Positions 1 through 6,537 of a stretch of 8,866 nt of DNA are shown here, one piece after another (the stretch's first letter is position 1; every line of letters begins with the position of its first letter). The notes under the pieces are model-generated. The model was not told the DNA's origin and made no database searches. It worked only from the letters and a program-made list of their open reading frames with translations. Both the position numbers and the translations under genes were made by a program. Location: the NCBI GenBank assembly GCA_038241115.1, contig JBBRGA010000139.1:1-8866 (forward strand). The letters run 5' to 3'. This stretch comes from JANYJJ01 sp038241115. GTDB lineage: Bacteria > Pseudomonadota > Gammaproteobacteria > Burkholderiales > Burkholderiaceae_C.

Positions 1-402
1 GTTTTGTCGCAAACATTCCGCACCATGATTCATTCGCGTTTGGAACTCGGCATGAAGGGCTACGAGCGCAGTCATCCCAACACCACCATCCTGTTGTTTG
101 AGCCCGATCACCGCGACCCGGAAATGTTTTTGGCCAACACCTTCAGCTACCGCCAGCGTCGGGCGCTGGCCGAGCACGCGTACCAGCAAACCCGAAAAAT
201 GTTGCGCGAGCGGCGCGGTGTCATGAGCGCGCAATTGGCACCGCACGGCGTGACCATTCGACAGGATGTGCTGGACGACCTGGGCCGCACCTTGGTGAGT
301 CATCAGCGCGCGAAAGCCTCGGTGCGCAACCGCTCGGGCCGCGCCATTCACAAGCTGGAGCAAACGCTGAACGATTTGGAGCAGGCGATTCAGGCGGCCT
401 GA
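1..402 (+). CDS. Patatin-like phospholipase family protein, C-terminal part (5' end outside window)
   Basis: The frame is open from base 1 and ends with TGA at 400-402. The TTG at 4-6 is unlikely to be the true start, so this is the last ~133 residues of a longer protein. The piece has no catalytic motif: the GXSXG serine and DGG/A aspartate of patatins would lie upstream. What is visible is a soluble, charged tail with a 'TFRTMIHSRLELG' helix, an 'LLFEPDHRDPEMF' segment and a long Arg/Lys-rich helical end. I recall this arrangement at the C-terminus of patatin-like phospholipases of Comamonadaceae; that is family memory, not a search. Such enzymes hydrolyse acyl chains from lipids. The gene converges with the YqaA-family gene, with 18 bp between stop codons. 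The assignment is moderate because only the non-catalytic tail is seen. Confidence 0.6.
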   Translation, partial: VLSQTFRTMIHSRLELGMKGYERSHPNTTILLFEPDHRDPEMFLANTFSYRQRRALAEHAYQQTRKMLRERRGVMSAQLAPHGVTIRQDVLDDLGRTLVSHQRAKASVRNRSGRAIHKLEQTLNDLEQAIQAA

Positions 403-414
403 TATTCAGGACGG

Positions 415-431
415 TCACTCCTAAGGAGTGA
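415..431. terminator. Small palindrome between convergent genes, possible bidirectional terminator
   Basis: TCACTCC (415-421), a three-base TAA loop and GGAGTGA (425-431) form a perfect 7-bp stem. It lies between the stop of the phospholipase gene (402) and the end of the leftward yqaA-like gene, and overlaps the latter's stop codon. There is no T-tract on either side, so a classical Rho-independent terminator is not supported. The position is the main argument. Confidence 0.3.
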
Positions 432-924
432 AGGTGCCGGGGAACACCCAGATCAACGCAGCCGTCATCGTCACGTAACGTAAAAATTTGCCGATGGCCA
501 TGTACAAAACACAAGGCCAAAACGGCAGCTTCAACCAACCTGCCACGGCGCACAGCGGGTCGCCCACGACCGGCAACCACGACAGCAAACAGGCTTTGGC
601 GCCAAAGCTTTTGAGCCAGCCCAGAGCTCGACCCTCGATGTGCCTGTGGGTGACTTTTTCAACGGCGCGCTCGGCGCCGTAACCCATCCACCACGTCACC
701 GCGCCACCCAAAGTGTTCCCCGCTGTGGCCACCAGCACGGCGGGCCAGAACATGGCCGGATTGAGTTTGACCAATCCAAACACGGCAGGTTCTGAGCCCA
801 GCGGGAGCAAAGTGGCTGACACGAAAGAGATCACGAAAATGGTGCTCAGCCCCAAACTGGGCAAGGCCAAGGCCGCCAATACCGACGCCATCATTGCTTC
901 AAACCATGCTTGCATAACCCGCAT
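421..924 (-). CDS. yqaA: YqaA-family (SNARE-associated/DedA-like) inner-membrane protein
   Basis: The 167-residue hydrophobic protein closely follows the E. coli YqaA pattern. It has an N-terminal 'FVSATLLPLGSEP' (residues 34-46), then 'TAGNTLGGAVTWWMG' (67-81), 'GWLKSFGA' (102-109), 'LLSWLPVVGDPLCAVAGWL' (113-131) and 'GKFLRY' (145-150). Membrane segments are expected near 14-40, 58-80, 108-130 and 135-160. The conserved Pro-Val-Val-Gly-Asp turn and the Gly-Lys-x-x-Arg-Tyr motif are those of the SNARE-associated Golgi/VTT superfamily, whose better-known DedA members affect membrane homeostasis and lipid scrambling. The exact role of YqaA proteins is not established. The start used is the ATG at 924-922; a second in-frame ATG at 915-913 would cost only three residues. 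Neither has a clear Shine-Dalgarno sequence. The gene is divergent from dusB across 120 bp. Confidence 0.85.
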   Translation of the reverse strand: MRVMQAWFEAMMASVLAALALPSLGLSTIFVISFVSATLLPLGSEPAVFGLVKLNPAMFWPAVLVATAGNTLGGAVTWWMGYGAERAVEKVTHRHIEGRALGWLKSFGAKACLLSWLPVVGDPLCAVAGWLKLPFWPCVLYMAIGKFLRYVTMTAALIWVFPGTFTP

Positions 925-954
925 TATGCGAAAGCGCCAGAGGCAACATACCCA

Positions 955-984
955 TCGATTTCGTCAAAAACGCGCCGCTATACT
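955..984 (+). promoter_or_regulatory. Probable sigma-70 promoter for dusB-fis
   Basis: A good -10 box TATACT lies at 979-984. At 18-bp spacing upstream is TCGATT (955-960), only a 3/6 match to TTGACA. Transcription would start near 991, leaving a leader of about 54 bases before the dusB ATG at 1045. The 120-bp divergent gap is a natural place for the promoter of the rightward gene run. The call rests mainly on the -10 box. Confidence 0.45.
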
Positions 985-1044
985 CTGCCTCCTTTTTGAG
1001 CAACTTCGCTTCTCACCAGACCGGCACCGCGTGCTGATTCACCT

Positions 1045-2079
1045 ATGAAAATTGGCCACATCGAACTGGCAAACCGCCTGTTTGTCGCGCCAATGGCAGG
1101 GGTGACCGACAGGCCGTTCCGCCAGCTTTGCAAGCGTTTGGGCGCCGGCTATGCAGTCAGCGAGATGATCACCTCGCGCAAGGAGCTGTGGAACACCTTG
1201 AAGACCAGCCGCCGGGCCAATCATGAAGGCGAGGTCAACCCAATCGCCGTGCAGATTGCCGGCACCGACGCCGCCATGATGGCCGAGGCTGCTGCCTACA
1301 ACATCGACCGTGGCGCGCAGATCATTGACATCAATATGGGCTGTCCTGCCAAAAAGGTGTGCAACAAATGGGCGGGCTCGGCGCTGATGCAGGACGAGCC
1401 TTTGGCACTCGAGATCATTCAAGCCGTGGTGGCTGCGTGTGCGCCGCGCAACGTGCCGGTGACTCTGAAAATGCGCACCGGTTGGTGCCACGCGCAGCGC
1501 AATGCGGTGCGCATTGCACGCGCTGCCGAAAGCGCTGGCGTGGCCATGGTGACAGTGCACGGCCGCACGCGCGAGCAAGGCTACAAAGGCGAGGCCGAGT
1601 ACGACACCGTGGCGGCAGTGAAGGCTGCGTTGACCATTCCTGTGGTGGCCAACGGCGACATCACTTCACCCAAAAAAGCAGCGCAGGTACTGCGTGACTC
1701 GGGCGCAGACGCCATCATGATCGGCCGCGCGGCGCAGGGTCGCCCTTGGATCTTTCGCGAGGTGGCTCATTACTTGCGCACTGGTGAGCACCTGCCAGAA
1801 CCCGAAGTGTTGCAAGCCAAAGCCTGGTTGCTGGAACACCTTCACGACCACTACGGTTTGTACGGCGAGCACGTCGGTGTGCGCACCGCACGCAAGCACA
1901 TTGGCTGGGCCGTGCGCGAACTGCCCGGCGGCGAGGCGTTTCGCGCAAAGATGAATTTGTTAGAGACCGTGGACACACAAGTGCGCGCCGTCACCGATTG
2001 GTTTGACCAACTGGCGGACGCGCATCATTTTTTACCTTCGTCAGTTTTTCAAGCCGACGCCATCGCCGAAACCGCATGA
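1045..2079 (+). CDS. dusB: tRNA-dihydrouridine synthase B
   Basis: The 344-residue protein is a flavoenzyme that reduces uridine to dihydrouridine in the tRNA D-loop using FMN and NAD(P)H. It shows the family signature 'INMGCPAKKV' with the catalytic cysteine at Cys100, in the same place as in E. coli DusB. Other typical FMN-barrel motifs follow in order: 'APMAGVTDRPFR' (15-26), 'LKMRTGW' (141-147), 'HGRTREQGYKGEAEYD' (172-187), 'NGDI' (203-206) and 'MIGRAAQGRPWIF' (225-237). The C-terminal helical tRNA-binding part includes 'ARKHIGW'. Its 344 residues are slightly longer than E. coli DusB. The ATG at 1045 fits the conserved 'MKIGxxxLxNxxxxAPM' beginning, although no clear Shine-Dalgarno precedes it. 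The stop overlaps the fis start (ATGA), which indicates translational coupling in the widely conserved dusB-fis operon. Confidence 0.97.
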   Translation: MKIGHIELANRLFVAPMAGVTDRPFRQLCKRLGAGYAVSEMITSRKELWNTLKTSRRANHEGEVNPIAVQIAGTDAAMMAEAAAYNIDRGAQIIDINMGCPAKKVCNKWAGSALMQDEPLALEIIQAVVAACAPRNVPVTLKMRTGWCHAQRNAVRIARAAESAGVAMVTVHGRTREQGYKGEAEYDTVAAVKAALTIPVVANGDITSPKKAAQVLRDSGADAIMIGRAAQGRPWIFREVAHYLRTGEHLPEPEVLQAKAWLLEHLHDHYGLYGEHVGVRTARKHIGWAVRELPGGEAFRAKMNLLETVDTQVRAVTDWFDQLADAHHFLPSSVFQADAIAETA

Positions 2080-2324
2080 GTAACAGTCCGAGCAAAAAAC
2101 ACATCGAAGAATGCGTTCGAGACAATTTGGAAACTTACTTCAAGGACCTGCGTGGCGTCGAGCCTGCGGCCATGTACGAGATGATCCTTCGGGTGGTGGA
2201 AAAGCCGCTGCTCGACGTGGTCATGAAGCACGCCGATCAAAACCAAAGCCGTGCCGCAGACTGGTTGGGCATCAACCGCAACACACTGCGGCGCAAACTG
2301 GTGGAGCACAAGCTGGTGAAGTGA
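2076..2324 (+). CDS. fis: Fis family DNA-binding nucleoid protein
   Basis: The 82-residue protein is a nucleoid-associated, DNA-bending regulator that acts as a homodimer. The dimer core is 'CVRDNLETYFKDL...YEMILRVVEKPLLDVVM' (13-50). The C-terminal helix-turn-helix is 'NQSRAADWLGINRNTLRRKL' (56-75), matching the E. coli Fis element almost residue for residue. It is 16 residues shorter than the 98-residue E. coli protein. The missing part is at the N-terminus, where E. coli Fis carries the beta-hairpin arms that contact DNA invertases; only ten residues precede the first helix here. The ATG at 2076 overlaps the dusB stop by four bases, so translation is probably coupled to dusB. In enterobacteria this pair is growth-phase controlled; nothing in this window proves the same here. 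Confidence 0.95.
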   Translation: MSNSPSKKHIEECVRDNLETYFKDLRGVEPAAMYEMILRVVEKPLLDVVMKHADQNQSRAADWLGINRNTLRRKLVEHKLVK

Positions 2325-2505
2325 GGTTTCAGCTTTCTGAAGCTTGCCCGCCACTTTCATCCATGTCATCACTCCTCGTTTTCAATTGCAGACGCATGGG
2401 CTGCGTGGGACTTCCTTCGACACCTCAGCACAGTCGGAAAAGCCACCTCAACCCTAACGAACTTTTGTTGTGTTCGGAAAACCCGCAAATCAGCCGGCCG
2501 CACCC
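2325..2505. other. fis-purH intergenic region, no supported element
   Basis: This 181-bp gap separates fis from the chosen purH start. A weak hairpin (AGCTT/AAGCT, 2331-2344) directly after fis lacks a T-tract and is not a convincing terminator. I found no good -35/-10 pair. A promoter for purH may still be here, since the gap is much longer than others in the rightward run. Confidence 0.4.
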
Positions 2506-4116
2506 ATGACCTCATTCCCATTCACCGCCCTCATTTCCGTGTCCGATAAAACGGGCGTTCTTGACTTCGCGCGCGAGTTGCATGCGCTGGGCTGCAAGCT
2601 GTTGTCCACCGGTGGCACCGCCAAATCGCTGCTCGAGGCGGGGCTGCCCGTGACCGAGGTGGCTGAGCACACCGGCTTCCCAGAAATGCTCGACGGACGC
2701 GTGAAAACGCTGCACCCCAAAGTTCACGGCGGTTTGTTGGCGCGGCGTGACGTGCCCGAGCACATGGCCGCGTTGCAGCAACACGGCATCGCCACCATCG
2801 ACTTGCTGGTGGTGAATTTGTACCCCTTTGAGGCGACCGTGGCCAAGCCCGGCTGCACGCTGGAAGACGCGATAGAAAACATCGACATCGGCGGCCCGGC
2901 CATGGTGCGCTCGGCGGCCAAAAATTGGAAAGATGTGGCGGTGCTGACGGACGCAGCGCAGTACGCGGGCGTTTTGGCCGAGTTGAAAAGCGGCGGCATC
3001 CAACAGGCCACGAAGTTTGCTTTGGCGGTTGCCGCCTTCAACCGCATTGCGGTGTACGACGGGGCCATCAGCGATTACTTGTCTTCGTTAAACGCAGACG
3101 GCAGCACCAGCGAATTTCCGGGCCAGGCCAATCCCCGCTTTGTCAAGCTGCAAGACCTGCGTTACGGCGAAAACCCGCATCAAAACGCAGCCTTCTATCG
3201 CGATATGAACCCCGCCATCGGCTCGCTGGTGACGGCGCAGCAACTGCAGGGCAAAGAGCTGTCGTACAACAACATTGCCGATGCCGATGCGGCGTGGGAA
3301 TGTGTGAAGAGTTTCAGCGCGCAACCGTCAGCGCTTGCAACTTCGGCGGCGACGTGCGTCATTGTCAAACACGCCAACCCCTGCGGCGTGGCGGTGGGTG
3401 CTGACGCGGCCGAGGCTTACGCCAAGGCTTTCAAAACCGACCCGACCTCAGCCTTCGGCGGCATCATTGCCTTCAACTGCGAGCTCGACGCCGCCGCTGC
3501 CGCTCTGGTGGCAAAGCAGTTTGTCGAAGTCTTGATGGCACCGAGCTTCTCGCCCGAGGCATTGGCGCTGTTTGCAGCCAAGCCCAACACCCGCGTGCTC
3601 AAAATCGCGCTTCCGCCTACCGACAAACCGGGCACTAACCTGGGCCGCAATGCGCAAGACATGAAGCGCGTGGGCTCGGGCGTGCTGATCCAGTCGGCCG
3701 ACAACCACGAACTGCAAATCGGCGACCTCAAGATCGTCACATTGAAGCAGCCCAACGCGGAGCAACTGAGTGACTTGATGTTTGCCTGGAAGGTGGCCAA
3801 GTACGTGAAAAGCAACGCCATTGTTTTTTGTGCGGGCGGCATGACCTTGGGCGTGGGTGCGGGCCAGATGAGCCGCATCGACTCGGCGCGCATTGCCAGC
3901 ATCAAGGCGGAAAACGCCGGGCTGAGCCTGGCTGGATCGGTGGTGGCCAGCGACGCATTCTTTCCTTTCCGCGACGGCCTCGATGTGGTGTGCGAAGCCG
4001 GCGCCACCTGCGTGATTCAGCCGGGCGGCTCGATGCGCGACGACGAAGTGATCGCCGCTGCCAACGAGCGCGGCATTGCCATGGTGTTGACGGGCGTGCG
4101 GCATTTCCGCCATTGA
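2506..4116 (+). CDS. purH: Bifunctional AICAR formyltransferase / IMP cyclohydrolase
   Basis: The 536-residue enzyme catalyses the last two steps of de novo purine synthesis in the cytoplasm: formylation of AICAR by 10-formyl-THF, then ring closure to IMP. The N-terminal MGS-like cyclohydrolase domain shows 'ALISVSDKTGV' (8-18), 'LLSTGGTAK' (32-40), 'KTLHPKVHGG' (67-76) and 'DIGGPAMVRSAAKN' (127-140). The transformylase domain begins around 'LRYGENPHQ' (218-226) and carries the catalytic Lys288-His289 in 'IVKHANPCGVAVG', then 'DPTSAFGGIIAFN' (312-324), 'SDAFFPF' and 'QPGGSMRD' (505-512). It ends in the usual 'TGVRHFRH'. Length agrees with the family (E. coli 529). The ATG at 2506 puts the conserved ISVSDK motif at the usual distance from the N-terminus. 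An in-frame GTG at 2470 would add twelve unconserved residues. Neither start has a clear Shine-Dalgarno. Confidence 0.97.
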   Translation: MTSFPFTALISVSDKTGVLDFARELHALGCKLLSTGGTAKSLLEAGLPVTEVAEHTGFPEMLDGRVKTLHPKVHGGLLARRDVPEHMAALQQHGIATIDLLVVNLYPFEATVAKPGCTLEDAIENIDIGGPAMVRSAAKNWKDVAVLTDAAQYAGVLAELKSGGIQQATKFALAVAAFNRIAVYDGAISDYLSSLNADGSTSEFPGQANPRFVKLQDLRYGENPHQNAAFYRDMNPAIGSLVTAQQLQGKELSYNNIADADAAWECVKSFSAQPSALATSAATCVIVKHANPCGVAVGADAAEAYAKAFKTDPTSAFGGIIAFNCELDAAAAALVAKQFVEVLMAPSFSPEALALFAAKPNTRVLKIALPPTDKPGTNLGRNAQDMKRVGSGVLIQSADNHELQIGDLKIVTLKQPNAEQLSDLMFAWKVAKYVKSNAIVFCAGGMTLGVGAGQMSRIDSARIASIKAENAGLSLAGSVVASDAFFPFRDGLDVVCEAGATCVIQPGGSMRDDEVIAAANERGIAMVLTGVRHFRH

Positions 4117-4189
4117 TTTGTTCTGCCTGCTCAATGCCGCGCACGCCCAAAGCCGCCTAAGCTCAGAGTCAAATGAATTCACCTTCCGC

Positions 4190-4834
4190 ATGAAGCTTCC
4201 AGAGGCAGCTGGCCTGTTCCTGGTAGGCCTGGCCCGCCTCATCACAGGTGCGCAGGGCCATTGGTACGGCTGCCCGCCCAAAGCCGAGCAGCGTATTTAC
4301 TTTGCCAACCATCAAAGCCACTTCGACGGCCTGTTGATTTGGGCCGCGCAGCCGCGCGAACTGCGGGCGCAAACGCGTTTGATCGCGGCGCGCGATTACT
4401 GGACGGCCAGTCCGCTCAAACGCTGGATCACGACCGACATCCTTAACGCTGTCTATGTCAGCCGTTCGCGAACCCAGGACGAAGATCCGCTCGAGCCATT
4501 GATGGAAGCGCTGCGCAATGGCGATTCGCTGGTGATATTTCCCGAAGGCACGCGCGGCAACAAGGGTGACCCGGCAGCGTTCAAAGCGGGCCTCTTCCAT
4601 TTGGCCGAGGCTTTCCCCCATGTTCAGTTGATACCGGCCTGGGTCGACAACGTTCAGCGCGTCATGCCCAAGGGCGAAGTGGTGCCGGTGCCGATACTGT
4701 GTTCGGTCACCTTTGGCGCGCCGTTGCAGCTCAATCCCGGCGAAGACAAGCGCGAGTTCTTGACGCGTGCGCGAGCCGCGGTGATGGCCTTGAAGGACGT
4801 GCAGTCTGGCGATGCGCCTGCTGCTGCGGCTTGA
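4190..4834 (+). CDS. PlsC-type 1-acylglycerol-3-phosphate acyltransferase (lysophospholipid acyltransferase)
   Basis: The 214-residue, probably membrane-associated protein should transfer an acyl group to a lysophospholipid, most simply lysophosphatidate to phosphatidate. The hallmark motifs of the glycerolipid acyltransferase family are present. 'NHQSHFD' gives the catalytic HX4D pair His41/Asp46, and 'FPEGTRG' (117-123) is the glycerol-phosphate-binding motif. 'LIPAWVDNVQRVMPKGE' (147-163) is the third block. A hydrophobic N-terminal helix spans about 7-20. The frame extends upstream to a TTG at 4118, but the only ATG is at 4190, where the conserved 'MKLPEA' beginning lies, so I start there. 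No Shine-Dalgarno is visible. The gene is 73 bp after purH and 38 bp before the CdsA-like gene; this pairing recalls the ynbA-D group of E. coli. It is probably a paralogue of the housekeeping plsC rather than plsC itself, hence no symbol. Confidence 0.9.
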   Translation: MKLPEAAGLFLVGLARLITGAQGHWYGCPPKAEQRIYFANHQSHFDGLLIWAAQPRELRAQTRLIAARDYWTASPLKRWITTDILNAVYVSRSRTQDEDPLEPLMEALRNGDSLVIFPEGTRGNKGDPAAFKAGLFHLAEAFPHVQLIPAWVDNVQRVMPKGEVVPVPILCSVTFGAPLQLNPGEDKREFLTRARAAVMALKDVQSGDAPAAAA

Positions 4835-4872
4835 CGGCTTGACCTTCGAAATACGCGCTGTGATCGAACGCC

Positions 4873-5853
4873 ATGCTTGACGGTTTGCGAGCACTCGCCA
4901 GTCTGAGCATTTCGCAGCAAGTCGGCTTGCTGTTCGTGGGCTTGTTCGGCGCGCTGTCGCTCATCACGGTGGTGGCGTTTGGCGGCACGCTGCGCGACCG
5001 CAGCGCCGCACAGATCGACACCCACGAGCGGTTCAAGCGTGATCTGCGATCGGTATGGGTGGGCGCTGTTTTGTTTTGGCTGGCCTGGGCCTCGGGTGCG
5101 GTGGTGGCGACCCTGCTTTTTGGTGTGCTGTCCTTTGTGGCGCTGCGCGAATTCATCACACTCACACAAACACGGCGCGGTGACCACCGCAGCTTGCTGC
5201 TGGCCTTTTTTGTGGTGCTGCCGTTCCAGTTTGTATTGGCGGGCAGCAGGCGTTTCGATTTGTTCACCGTCTTCGTGCCGGTGTATGTTTTTTTGGCGAT
5301 GGCCGTGGTCAGCGCGCTGGGCAACGACGCGACCCGGTTTTTAGAACGCACCGCCAAAATCCAATGGGGTGTCATGGTGTGCGTGTACGGCATGAGCCAC
5401 GCACCCGCGTTGTTGTTGCTCGACCTGCCCGGTTACCAAGGGCGCGGTGCCTTCTTGGTGTTTTATCTGGTGATGGTGGTGGCCACCGCTCAGTTGGTGC
5501 AAGAAGCCGCCAGCCGCCGCCTGCGCCGCCGCCCGGTCGCGCGTGCTATCAGCCGATCCTTCTCATGGCGTGCTTGGGGCGTTGGTTCCGCCGCTGCTGG
5601 CGCTTTGGGCGTGGCTCTGTTCTGGGCCACACCGTTCGGGCCGCTGGCCGCTTTGGTGATGGGTGCCATTGCCGGTGGTGCGGGCACCTTGGGCGAGTTC
5701 GTGATGCGCGCCCTGAAGCGCGATGCGGGTGTGCGCACTTGGGGCGGCAAAGCGTCTGTCACTGGCGCGGTGGGATTGCTCGACCGAGTGGCGCCGTTGT
5801 GCTTTGCAGCGCCGGTGTTTTTCCACGCCGTGCGTTGGTACTTCGGGCTGTGA
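4873..5853 (+). CDS. CdsA-family (phosphatidate cytidylyltransferase-like, YnbB-like) membrane protein, catalytic motifs degenerate
   Basis: The 326-residue polytopic membrane protein has hydrophobic segments near 15-38, 61-95, 107-123, 128-149, 164-183, 192-209, 236-270 and 306-320. Its C-terminus aligns by eye with CDP-diacylglycerol synthases, which make CDP-DAG from phosphatidate and CTP. 'LGEFVMRALKRDAGV' (273-287) matches their LGDLxxSxxKRxxGV, and 'GLLDRVAPLCFAAPVFF' (302-317) matches GxLDRIDSLxxxxPVFF. Residues normally essential differ. The SND before the QY motif is TAQ (205-207). The S-P-x-K-T-x-E-G loop is S-R-S-F-S-W-R-A (227-234). The KD after KRxxGV is RT (288-289), the HGG is AVG (300-302), and the final Asp of DRID is Ala308. 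It is therefore either an inactive relative or an enzyme with altered chemistry. The start is the ATG at 4873, 38 bp after the acyltransferase gene. The assignment to the fold is fairly sure; the function is open. Confidence 0.75.
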   Translation: MLDGLRALASLSISQQVGLLFVGLFGALSLITVVAFGGTLRDRSAAQIDTHERFKRDLRSVWVGAVLFWLAWASGAVVATLLFGVLSFVALREFITLTQTRRGDHRSLLLAFFVVLPFQFVLAGSRRFDLFTVFVPVYVFLAMAVVSALGNDATRFLERTAKIQWGVMVCVYGMSHAPALLLLDLPGYQGRGAFLVFYLVMVVATAQLVQEAASRRLRRRPVARAISRSFSWRAWGVGSAAAGALGVALFWATPFGPLAALVMGAIAGGAGTLGEFVMRALKRDAGVRTWGGKASVTGAVGLLDRVAPLCFAAPVFFHAVRWYFGL

Positions 5854-5881
5854 CTTCAGGCTGTAACTGGCGATGACATTG

Positions 5882-6430
5882 ATGCGCATTTTGGGAATAG
5901 ACCCCGGACTGAGAACCACAGGTTTTGGGGTGATCGAGTCGCAGGGCAATCAACTTCACTATGTGGCCAGTGGCACCATCAAAACCGACGCGGTGGACAT
6001 TGGCCAACTGCCCGCACGGCTGAAGATTATTTTTGACGGTGTGCGTGAAGTCACCGACCGCTACAAGCCCACCTGCGCGGCGATTGAGATCGTCTTTGTG
6101 AACGTCAACCCGCAGTCGACATTGCTGCTCGGGCAGGCTCGTGGCGCAGCGCTGACGGCCTTGGTGTTCAACGATTTGCCAGTGTCTGAATACACCGCCT
6201 TGCAAATGAAAAAAGCCATCGTCGGGCACGGCAAGGCGGCCAAAGAACAGGTGCAGGAAATGGTCAAGCGCCTGTTGCAACTGCCCTGCGCCCCTGGCCC
6301 CGATGCGGCCGACGCACTGGGCCTGGCCATCTGCCACGCGCATGCAGCGGTGTCGTTTGCCGCCATCGCCAAAAACACGACGATGGCACGCAAGTCACAC
6401 GCTCAGTACAAGGGCAGTCGCACGTATTGA
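5882..6430 (+). CDS. ruvC: Crossover junction endodeoxyribonuclease RuvC
   Basis: The 182-residue enzyme is a dimeric, Mg-dependent nuclease that resolves Holliday junctions during recombination and repair, working with RuvAB. All four acidic active-site residues of the RNase H-like fold are visible: Asp7 in 'ILGIDPG', Glu69 in 'AAIEIVF', and Asp141 and Asp144 in 'PDAADALGLAICH'. The block 'NPQSTLLLGQARG' (76-88) and 'EYTALQMKKAIVGHGKAAKEQVQEMV' (about 103-128) are also typical. The start at 5882 gives the standard 'MRILGIDPG' beginning; an in-frame ATG at 5873 would add three residues. It is 28 bp after the CdsA-like gene in the same direction. ruvA and ruvB are not adjacent in this window. 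Confidence 0.96.
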   Translation: MRILGIDPGLRTTGFGVIESQGNQLHYVASGTIKTDAVDIGQLPARLKIIFDGVREVTDRYKPTCAAIEIVFVNVNPQSTLLLGQARGAALTALVFNDLPVSEYTALQMKKAIVGHGKAAKEQVQEMVKRLLQLPCAPGPDAADALGLAICHAHAAVSFAAIAKNTTMARKSHAQYKGSRTY

Positions 6431-6449
6431 GGCAGCTTTGCCGAGAGCT

Positions 6450-6537
6450 CCGTTTGCGCTGACGCAGCACTCCGTTCGCGCCGACGGAGCACCCCGTTCG
6501 CACTGAGCCCACACCCCGTTCGCACTGAGGTATCGAA
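6450..6537. repeat. Four 22-bp tandem repeat units
   Basis: The core CCGTTYGCRCTGA begins at 6450, 6472, 6494 and 6516, an exact 22-bp period. Copies at 6494 and 6516 have identical 13-bp cores (CCGTTCGCACTGA); the first two differ at one or two bases relative to these or each other. The nine-base remainders are GC-rich and related but less conserved (units 1 and 2 share GCAC, units 2 and 3 end ACC). The array begins 20 bp after the ruvC stop, and the last unit is also the left arm of the adjacent inverted repeat. Confidence 0.85.

Noticed and set aside
925..970. Leftward promoter for the yqaA-like gene using TTGACG (reverse of 962-967)
   Set aside because: No -10-like hexamer lies at 16-18 bp spacing; the nearest TATGTT is only 11 bp away.
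2327..2344. Hairpin after fis as a terminator
   Set aside because: The alternative stems are only 5 bp and no T-tract follows.
4118..4189. TTG start for the acyltransferase directly after purH
   Set aside because: The 24 extra residues are not family-like, and the conserved beginning MKLPEA follows the ATG at 4190.
3448..4281. Long open frame antisense to purH (about 277 codons)
   Set aside because: It lies opposite a clear purH gene, its translation is His/Arg/Gly-rich with no recognisable motif, and it reflects high-GC codon bias on the other strand.
5563..5949. Antisense open frame across the CdsA-like/ruvC junction
   Set aside because: It covers two supported genes and its translation is low-complexity and without motifs.
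6450..6537. CRISPR array
   Set aside because: The repeats are 13-bp cores with only nine bases between them, not 30-bp repeats with unique spacers, and no cas genes are near.
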